A stretch of 11,855 nucleotides of DNA from Ascidiaceihabitans sp. GTDB taxonomy: Bacteria; Pseudomonadota; Alphaproteobacteria; Rhodobacterales; Rhodobacteraceae. Made by a program: the position numbers and the translations under genes. Every line of letters starts with the position of its first letter. The first letter of the stretch is position 1. The notes under the pieces are model-generated. The model was not told the DNA's origin, did no database searches, and worked only from the letters and a program-made list of their open reading frames with translations. Positions 1 through 5,519 of the stretch are shown here, one piece after another. The stretch is taken from assembly GCA_023301665.1 (NCBI GenBank), contig JALZUL010000102.1:1-11855 (forward strand), read 5' to 3'.

Positions 1-570
1 CAGACCATTCATGACGCCCGCAAATTCAGACGCGATGTAACCGCCACCAATGATCAGAATCGATTTCGGCAATTCCGGCAGGTGGAACAAATCGTCTGAG
101 ACGATGCCCGCATCCGCGTTGGCAATATCAGGGCGCGTTGGACGCCCACCTACAGCCACAAGAATATGCTTTGCCGTCTTTTCTTCGCCTGTCGAAAGAA
201 CAACTGTATGCGCATCCTTAACGGTTGCGCGCGCATCAAATGTTTCGACACCGGAATTGGCCAGCAAGCGGCGGTAGATCCCTTCAAGGCGATCCAATTC
301 CGCATTCAGCTTTCCTTTAAAGCGATCCCAGCTGAAATCGCCAAGCTTAACGTCCCAACCATATGCGCCAGCTTCTTCTTCGATGTTTGAATAACCTGAT
401 GCGAAAACCATGAGCTTCTTAGGGACACAGCCGCGAATAACGCAGGTTCCGCCATAACGGTCCTCTTCTGCCAAAGCGACCTTGGCCCCCGTTTCACCAG
501 CGGCCACACGCGCCGCACGTACACCACCGGATCCACCACCAATAACAAAAAGATCGTAATCAAAAGCCAT
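1..570 (-). CDS. gor: Glutathione reductase (NADPH), N-terminal 190 residues, cut by window edge
   Basis: Cytoplasmic flavoenzyme that reduces glutathione disulfide with NADPH. Visible from the ATG at 568-570 to the window edge, where the frame is still open; this is about 40% of a usual ~450-residue enzyme. The FAD-binding GGGSGG motif is at residues 11-16. The redox-active disulfide pair is Cys43 and Cys48 in GTCVIRGCVPKK, the form typical of glutathione reductase rather than of lipoamide dehydrogenase or mercuric reductase. The GGRPTRP segment near 141 and the start of the NADPH-binding fold (GGGYIASEFAG, from 175) follow in the expected order. A TAGGA ribosome-binding sequence overlaps the rpiA stop codon, and only 11 bases separate the two genes, so co-transcription and probably coupled translation with rpiA are likely. 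rpiA feeds the pentose phosphate pathway, which supplies NADPH; that functional link is an inference. Confidence 0.95.
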   Translation of the reverse strand, partial: MAFDYDLFVIGGGSGGVRAARVAAGETGAKVALAEEDRYGGTCVIRGCVPKKLMVFASGYSNIEEEAGAYGWDVKLGDFSWDRFKGKLNAELDRLEGIYRRLLANSGVETFDARATVKDAHTVVLSTGEEKTAKHILVAVGGRPTRPDIANADAGIVSDDLFHLPELPKSILIIGGGYIASEFAGVMNGL

Positions 571-581
571 AGTTTTTAGTC

Positions 582-1370
582 CTATTCTGTAAGGTCGCTG
601 AAGAGATTGTCTGTTTCGACAAAATCAATCTTATCTTGCTCAACCGTTCCCTCGTTTATGTCGCGAACTTCTACACGACCGTCACCAAAGCCGATCACAA
701 CGGCGTCACAAATATCGATAAACAATCCGTTTTCAACCACTCCCGGCATCTGGTTCAGGACCATCGCCAGTTGGCGTGGGTTCCCAATGCGGTTCAAGTG
801 TAGGTCTAAAATGTGGTTACCCTCATCGGTGACAAAGGCATGATCACCGTTCATCCGCAGGCTCGATTTGCGCCCCAAAACATCCATAGAAACAAGGGTT
901 TCTTCAACCAGTGCCTGTGTGGTCTGCCAGCCGAATGGAATAACCTCAATCGGGAGCGGGAAATTACCCAAAGATTCGACCTCTTTTCCGATATCGGCGA
1001 TAACAATCATTTGATCAGAGGCCGTCGCGACGATCTTCTCTTGTAAGAGCGCGCCGCCCCCGCCCTTGATCAGGTTCAGATCACCGTCAAACTCATCCGC
1101 GCCATCAATGGTCACGTCCAGCCATTTGGCTTCATCCAAGGATATAACTTCAATCCCCACTTCGCGTGCCAACATCGCCGTGCGCGTAGATGTTGGCACA
1201 CCTTTGATGCGCAGACCATCGTTACGCACTTGCTCTCCCAAGCAACGGACCAACCAAGCTGCGGTAGAGCCTGTGCCCAATCCCACACGCATTCCATCTT
1301 CGACATATTCCGCAGCCCGTTTGGCAGCGACAAATTTTGCCTTATCGATGGGCGACAATTCTCCGGTCAT
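582..1370 (-). CDS. rpiA: Ribose-5-phosphate isomerase A
   Basis: Interconverts ribose 5-phosphate and ribulose 5-phosphate in the non-oxidative pentose phosphate pathway; cytoplasmic. The 262-residue product is somewhat longer than the roughly 220 residues of the E. coli enzyme, with the extra length mostly at the C-terminus (a D/E-rich tail after residue 235). Family signatures are all present: the phosphate-binding loop GTGSTA at 32-37, DGADE at 89-93 and KGGGGAL at 102-108. Asp89, Asp92, Lys102, Glu111 and Lys129 match the E. coli active-site residues Asp81, Asp84, Lys94, Glu103 and Lys121 with a constant offset of eight. The start is set by a GGGGAG ribosome-binding site at 1379-1384, eight bases before the ATG. 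It is the first gene of an rpiA-gor operon and is transcribed divergently from the glutathione transferase gene. Confidence 0.97.
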   Translation of the reverse strand: MTGELSPIDKAKFVAAKRAAEYVEDGMRVGLGTGSTAAWLVRCLGEQVRNDGLRIKGVPTSTRTAMLAREVGIEVISLDEAKWLDVTIDGADEFDGDLNLIKGGGGALLQEKIVATASDQMIVIADIGKEVESLGNFPLPIEVIPFGWQTTQALVEETLVSMDVLGRKSSLRMNGDHAFVTDEGNHILDLHLNRIGNPRQLAMVLNQMPGVVENGLFIDICDAVVIGFGDGRVEVRDINEGTVEQDKIDFVETDNLFSDLTE

Positions 1371-1397
1371 AGCAGCGACTCCCCAGTTTGCTAACGC

Positions 1398-1403
1398 CTT
1401 ATA
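1398..1403 (-). promoter_or_regulatory. Candidate -10 element for rpiA-gor
   Basis: On the minus strand TATAAG lies 27 bases upstream of the rpiA ATG and leaves room for the GGGGAG ribosome-binding site. I do not find a good -35 hexamer at 16-18 bases. The GCACC/GGTGC inverted repeats at 1413-1439 occupy that position instead, which would fit an activator-dependent or repressed promoter. This is only a motif match. Confidence 0.3.
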
Positions 1404-1412
1404 GGAAAGTGT

Positions 1413-1439
1413 GCACCAAGGTGCGAGTGGAAAGCACCT
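1413..1439. repeat. Three alternating GCACC half-sites in the rpiA/GST divergent spacer
   Basis: GCACC (1413-1417), GGTGC (1420-1424) and GCACC (1434-1438) form two alternative inverted repeats that share the middle arm. One is a tight palindrome with a 2-base gap. The other is a 6-base-pair stem (AGGTGC at 1419-1424 with GCACCT at 1434-1439) around a 9-base loop. They sit just upstream of the candidate rpiA -10 element in a spacer flanked by divergent genes, so they could be an operator. The rest of the 240-base spacer (1440-1610) shows no further convincing motif. Confidence 0.35.
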
Positions 1440-1610
1440 CGTTTTTACCCTACGACAGTGAACGCAAGGCCAATAAACAGCCTATTGTCTGGATTTCGCA
1501 GCCCCCTTTGGATCGAAGCATGCGCCAAGCACACATCGCAAAGTCCAAACACCTCATCGGAGTGTCGTTTTCGACGCAGCCAAGAAAGACGTCTGATTTA
1601 TCCTGAGTTC

Positions 1611-2312
1611 ATGAGTTACATTTTACATTACGCCCCTGATAACGCCTCTCTCGTGGTACGCCTCGCGCTTGAGCAGCTTGGTGTGCCCTATCGCTGTGAA
1701 CTCGTGGATCGCGGCACAAATGCGCAAAAGTCGGAAAAATACAAAGCCCTCAATCCGAATGGGCTTATTCCAACACTGGAAACGGATCAGGGTGTTCTGT
1801 TTGAGACCGCCGCTATATTACTTTGGCTCGCAGACCGTCACGGCGGGCTTGGCCCCTCAAAGGACGAAGCGGAACGTGGTGATTTCCTAAAATGGTTGTT
1901 CTTTGTATCAAACACAATTCACCCGTGCCTGCGCCGCCTGTTCTACCCTGAGCAATATATCGGCCCTGACCCTACCCATCAGGCAGCTTTGCGCGCCCAT
2001 GCCCGTGACGCTTTGCAAACCCATCACGCCAAACTCAATACTTTGGCGGCCAGTGGCCACGCATGGTGTGCAGGCCAGGTGCCCAGCGCATTGGATTTTT
2101 ATATTGCGGGGTCATTGCGCTGGCCCGCAATCTACCCTGCAGACCAGAAACGCGATTGGCACAACATTGCCAATTACCCCGCTCTACAAGATATGTGTCT
2201 ACGGCTTGAAGGCCTCCCCTCAACCCATGCCCTCATAAAAGCCGAAGGCATGAACGCGACACCCTTTACCGCCCCAGAAACTCCAACCCCACCAGAGGGG
2301 AGCGCGATATAA
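1611..2312 (+). CDS. Glutathione S-transferase family protein
   Basis: Soluble two-domain protein of 233 residues, a normal length for the family. The N-terminal thioredoxin-fold domain (residues 2-77) carries the cis-proline motif LIPTLE (Pro54) and the glutathione-binding acidic/hydroxyl pair Glu65-Thr66 in FETAAILLWLAD. The helical C-terminal domain follows (about 85-212) with the conserved folding-box aspartate in SALDFYI (Asp162). Tyr7 or Ser13 could be the catalytic hydroxyl; the beta-class Cys10 is replaced by Asp, so the subclass is uncertain. The last 17 residues are rich in Pro, Thr and Glu and probably disordered. The ATG at 1611 is chosen because the protein family begins there; its ribosome-binding site is weak. 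The sdaA start codon follows the stop directly, so the two genes are almost certainly co-translated. The substrate cannot be told from sequence; it may conjugate glutathione or act as a disulfide-bond oxidoreductase. Confidence 0.88.
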   Translation: MSYILHYAPDNASLVVRLALEQLGVPYRCELVDRGTNAQKSEKYKALNPNGLIPTLETDQGVLFETAAILLWLADRHGGLGPSKDEAERGDFLKWLFFVSNTIHPCLRRLFYPEQYIGPDPTHQAALRAHARDALQTHHAKLNTLAASGHAWCAGQVPSALDFYIAGSLRWPAIYPADQKRDWHNIANYPALQDMCLRLEGLPSTHALIKAEGMNATPFTAPETPTPPEGSAI

Positions 2313-3686
2313 ATGTTCTTATCGGTTTTTGATATGTTCAAAGTGGGCATTGGCCCCTCGTCCTCCCATACAATAGGACCGATGGTGGCTGCTGCGCGGT
2401 TTTTAGACATGATGCGCGCCTCTCCCTTTGATTTTAGAGGTGTCAAAGCGTCCTTACACGGGTCACTCGCTTTTACAGGGATTGGCCACGCCACGGATCG
2501 CGCCACGATCCTTGGCTTGGCAGGGTTTGAACCAGACACATACGATCGCGCCCAAGCCGACGCAGCTCTTAAAAACATCGAAAAAACCCACAGCCTTTCA
2601 CCAAAGAACCTGCCAACACTAAAGTTTGATCCGAAAACTGATTTGATTTTCGATTATGAAACCAACCTCACGGGCCACGCCAATGGCATGATATTGATGG
2701 GAACCGATGCCCAAGGCGACGTCATTCTGTCCCAAGTCTTTTATTCAATCGGTGGCGGCTTTGTTATGACTGAGCAAGAGCTCACAGCTGGCAAAGACAC
2801 TGATGAGGGGCCACCTGTTCCCTATCCCTTCAAATCCGCGGCCGAAATGCTGCAGATGGCAAAAAAGAGCGGCAAAAGCATTGCTCAAATGAAACGAAAA
2901 AACGAAGAATCCCGTGGCGGCGCTGCCAACCTCAAGCAAGGCACGGCACGCTTGTGGCAAGTGATGAATGATTGCATCAATCGCGGGCTGGAAACCGATG
3001 GCATTCTTCCCGGCGGCCTTAACGTCAAACGCCGCGCCAAGGGTATCCACGACGCCCTGCAAGCAGAGCGAGGGGCAAACCAGCCCGCCCCCCATACAAT
3101 CAACGACTGGATGAGCGTCTATGCAATGGCGGTCAACGAAGAGAACGCAGCCGGCGGCCAAGTGGTCACCGCCCCAACCAACGGTGCCGCTGGCGTACTG
3201 CCGGCGACATTACGTTATTATCTAGATCATGTTCCCGGAGCCTCTCAAACGCATATCGAGGATTTCCTATTAACTGCCGCAGCTATTGGCGGATTGGTGA
3301 AATACAATGCGTCAATCTCTGGTGCAGAAGCCGGTTGCCAAGCAGAGGTCGGTTCGGCCGCCGCCATGTCAGCCGCAGCGTTATGTGCCGTCATGGGCGG
3401 CAGTCCAGAGCAAATCGAAAACGCCGCAGAGATTGCTTTGGAACATCACCTTGGAATGACTTGCGATCCGGTCAAAGGCTTGGTCCAAGTGCCCTGCATC
3501 GAACGCAATGGTCTTGGCGCGATTAAAGCCGTGTCCGCCGCTTCCCTTGCCCTGCGCGGCGACGGCACGCACCTGGTCCCGCTCGACTCTTGCATAGAGA
3601 CAATGCGGCAGACCGGCGAAGACATGTCAGTCAAGTATAAAGAGACATCTTTGGGTGGGTTGGCCGTGAACGTGCCCAACTGTTGA
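2313..3686 (+). CDS. sdaA: L-serine dehydratase (L-serine ammonia-lyase), iron-sulfur type, single chain
   Basis: Deaminates L-serine to pyruvate and ammonia with a [4Fe-4S] cluster; cytoplasmic. The 457 residues match the single-chain bacterial form (E. coli SdaA about 454), in which the beta domain precedes the alpha catalytic domain. The N-terminal signature GPSSSHTIGPM is at 14-24, and the catalytic domain includes TAPTNGAAGVLPA and SGAEAGCQAEVG. Cluster ligands are expected at Cys342, Cys384 and Cys395. The protein ends in cysteine (Cys457), which matches the C-terminal tail cysteine that in the Legionella enzyme folds into the active site and is displaced by serine. The ATG follows the upstream TAA with no gap, and a GAGGGGAG ribosome-binding site lies inside the transferase gene (2295-2302), so translation is coupled. 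I see no T-rich hairpin terminator in the 139 bases downstream. Confidence 0.96.
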   Translation: MFLSVFDMFKVGIGPSSSHTIGPMVAAARFLDMMRASPFDFRGVKASLHGSLAFTGIGHATDRATILGLAGFEPDTYDRAQADAALKNIEKTHSLSPKNLPTLKFDPKTDLIFDYETNLTGHANGMILMGTDAQGDVILSQVFYSIGGGFVMTEQELTAGKDTDEGPPVPYPFKSAAEMLQMAKKSGKSIAQMKRKNEESRGGAANLKQGTARLWQVMNDCINRGLETDGILPGGLNVKRRAKGIHDALQAERGANQPAPHTINDWMSVYAMAVNEENAAGGQVVTAPTNGAAGVLPATLRYYLDHVPGASQTHIEDFLLTAAAIGGLVKYNASISGAEAGCQAEVGSAAAMSAAALCAVMGGSPEQIENAAEIALEHHLGMTCDPVKGLVQVPCIERNGLGAIKAVSAASLALRGDGTHLVPLDSCIETMRQTGEDMSVKYKETSLGGLAVNVPNC

Positions 3687-3790
3687 GCGACTTAAGTATT
3701 TCCCACTCGTCAAAAGAACAACAAACGCGCAGTGACGCCAAACAGCATCAGGGCTGTTCTGAAAAACGATAACGCCGCGCGATGTATGCG

Positions 3791-3819
3791 TTGCCCATCG
3801 AAAATTGTTACCTTAGCCT
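3791..3819 (+). promoter_or_regulatory. Weak candidate promoter for the EamA transporter gene
   Basis: TTGCCC (3791-3796) and TAGCCT (3814-3819) are 17 bases apart. The second hexamer ends six bases before the ATG at 3826, so transcription would begin at or beside the start codon. No ribosome-binding sequence is visible between them, which is consistent with a leaderless message. The -10 match is poor (three of six). The remainder of the spacer 3687-3790 holds nothing I can assign. Confidence 0.3.
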
Positions 3820-3825
3820 GACCTC

Positions 3826-4743
3826 ATGACCCATGATAAACCTCTTCTCGGCATTCTCCTCATGCTTGGTTTTTGTATCGTTGCACCTATTGGCGACGCG
3901 GTTGCAAAAATCCTTGGCCAATCGATACCACTTGGTGAGCTGTTGCTCGTCCGGTTTGCCGTACAGGCCGTCATTCTCATTCCCTTGGTTTGGGTATCCA
4001 AACGCGCATGGAAGATGCGAGGCAGAGTACTAAAGTTCACCTTTATCAGAACCCTAATGCATATCGTTGGGATTGGCATGATGGTTACTGCTTTAAAATA
4101 TTTGCCGCTTGCCGATGCAGTCGCGATCGCCTTTGTCATGCCTTTTATCATGCTCATTCTTGGTAAATATGTTTTGGGTGAAGAGGTCGGAACCCGCAGA
4201 TTGGCAGCCTGCGTTGTCGGGTTTATCGGCACGTTACTTGTTATCCAGCCCAGTTTTTCTCAGGTCGGGTGGCCCGCGTTGCTCCCGCTTGGTGTCGCGG
4301 TTAATTTCTCCTTCTTTATGTTGATCACACGGCAAATCGCGAAAGAGACAGATCCCATCAGCCTACAGGCCGTCAGTGGTGTTATGGCTGTGGTTATCAT
4401 GGTTCCACTCCTGGCATTGACTTCAGGTCTGGAGATTGATGCCCTGTCTCTTATCATGCCAAACAGTTATGAATGTAGCTTACTTCTAGGCATCGGCTTG
4501 CTTGGCACGCTGGCCCATTTGTTGATGACATGGTCTTTGCGGTTTGCACCCTCAGCAACACTCGCACCCATGCAATATCTCGAAATTCCAATTGCAACAG
4601 TTATTGGTCTTTTCGTGTTCAAGGAATTCCCAAACGGCTTGGCAAGTGTTGGTATCGCCATAACGATTGCCGCAGGCGTTTATGTTATCCTTCGGGAACG
4701 GGCCACGTCTCGTGAATTGGAAGGGACGCCAGAACCTGCGTGA
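3826..4743 (+). CDS. EamA/DMT-superfamily membrane transporter
   Basis: Inner-membrane protein of 305 residues with about ten hydrophobic segments arranged as two EamA repeats (roughly residues 8-140 and 150-292), the usual size and plan of drug/metabolite transporters. The first repeat begins GILLMLGFCIVAPIGDAVAKILG and contains the conserved end-of-helix segment LADAVAIAFVMPFIMLI. The second contains LGTLAHLLMTWSLRFAPSATLAPMQYLEIPIATVIG, the standard repeat-two signature. The substrate cannot be assigned; family members export amino acids, nucleotides or small metabolites. It follows sdaA on the same strand but after a 139-base gap, so it probably has its own promoter. The last 59 bases overlap the 3' end of the convergent thiamine pyrophosphokinase gene. 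The C-terminal tail (after about 293) is hydrophilic. No ribosome-binding site precedes the ATG. Confidence 0.9.
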   Translation: MTHDKPLLGILLMLGFCIVAPIGDAVAKILGQSIPLGELLLVRFAVQAVILIPLVWVSKRAWKMRGRVLKFTFIRTLMHIVGIGMMVTALKYLPLADAVAIAFVMPFIMLILGKYVLGEEVGTRRLAACVVGFIGTLLVIQPSFSQVGWPALLPLGVAVNFSFFMLITRQIAKETDPISLQAVSGVMAVVIMVPLLALTSGLEIDALSLIMPNSYECSLLLGIGLLGTLAHLLMTWSLRFAPSATLAPMQYLEIPIATVIGLFVFKEFPNGLASVGIAITIAAGVYVILRERATSRELEGTPEPA

Positions 4744-5380
4744 CAGCGCCGATCAAACGACGCGGTACGATGCACAACATTCCCGGCGCCGACATCGCAA
4801 GCGTCACCTCTCCATGCGCCCGATTTAGCGTTCCGACCCGTCCGTTTGGCGTAAACACCAAGCCATCAATCGGCCATTCCAAACCTGTCGATTTCCCAGT
4901 TGTTTCGGACAGTGGAAAAAGCGAAACGGTTTCTCCTTCCATTGTCGGAATTGTAATGTTGGGCGGGCAATGGAACACAATTTCCTCGGGCCCCAGAATA
5001 ATACAGGGACGTTCGCTGCGAACGACCAGTGTATGCAATGCCCCCATTTGATGGTCGATACGTGCACCGCTAAAACCAACGGCAAGGACCACTGGCGCTG
5101 AAATATTGCGCAAACACTTGTCAAAATCGGTGCTATTTTGCTCAACAATATGATGATGGCGATCTGCGGGAATTCTCGAAAGCGTATCTTGCGTCACGGA
5201 ATCGAAATCACCAATCACTGCCGCCGGGATGATTCCCGCCGCAACAGCCACATTTGCGCCACCATCCGCAGCTACGCAGTTTGGAGCAATCTTTAAGGCA
5301 AGGCTCAAATCTTCAGGTCCGACAGCTCCACCACCTATAAGAGTGATTGGGGCAAGACTATGTACAACAGGGCTCTTCAT
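4685..5380 (-). CDS. thiN: Thiamine pyrophosphokinase
   Basis: Transfers pyrophosphate from ATP to thiamine, giving the cofactor thiamine diphosphate; cytoplasmic. The 231-residue length is normal. Signature motifs are in order: AADGGAN at 37-43 and VIGDFDS at 55-61 (nucleotide and Mg2+ binding aspartates), STDFDKCL at 83-90, and GFSGARIDHQMGALHTL at 102-118. The C-terminal beta domain contributes the thiamine pocket (GLEWPIDG, and the conserved S/N-rich turn before GEVTL). It stands alone on the minus strand, convergent with the transporter gene with which it overlaps by 59 bases, and divergent from the large acidic gene across a 139-base spacer. No Shine-Dalgarno sequence precedes the ATG; a -10-like TTTAAT lies so close that the message may be leaderless. 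I see no thiamine riboswitch in the short leader. Confidence 0.94.
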   Translation of the reverse strand: MKSPVVHSLAPITLIGGGAVGPEDLSLALKIAPNCVAADGGANVAVAAGIIPAAVIGDFDSVTQDTLSRIPADRHHHIVEQNSTDFDKCLRNISAPVVLAVGFSGARIDHQMGALHTLVVRSERPCIILGPEEIVFHCPPNITIPTMEGETVSLFPLSETTGKSTGLEWPIDGLVFTPNGRVGTLNRAHGEVTLAMSAPGMLCIVPRRLIGAVTQVLASLPIHETWPVPEG

Positions 5381-5386
5381 CGGGGA

Positions 5387-5416
5387 ATTAAACGCTTTTT
5401 AGGAAAACCAACACAA
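5387..5416 (-). promoter_or_regulatory. Candidate promoter for thiN giving a leaderless message
   Basis: On the minus strand TTGTGT (5416-5411) and TTTAAT (5392-5387) are separated by 18 bases. The -10 hexamer matches the consensus at five of six positions. Six bases separate it from the thiN ATG, which places the expected transcription start at the A of the start codon. This agrees with the absence of any ribosome-binding site upstream of thiN. Confidence 0.45.
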
Positions 5417-5519
5417 TGTTGCCACGAAATGATACCTTAATGGGCACAGATTCGGGCCTCTTTCGCCCTTGGTAACATCGTAAACATCAACCTGCAAAAG
5501 CGCAGAGGACGAGCATCCT

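Noticed and set aside
1458..1610. N-terminal extension of the glutathione transferase from a GTG at 1458
   Set aside because: The extra 51 residues have no family similarity and no ribosome-binding site; the thioredoxin-fold domain begins right after the ATG at 1611.
3813..4232. 139-residue minus-strand open frame opposite the EamA gene
   Set aside because: It is antisense to well-recognised membrane segments and has no recognisable domain.
5381..5519. Promoter of the acidic-protein gene (TTCGGG 5451-5456, TAACAT 5473-5478)
   Set aside because: Both hexamers are weak and the spacer is 16 bases; a promoter must lie in this region, but I cannot place it with confidence.
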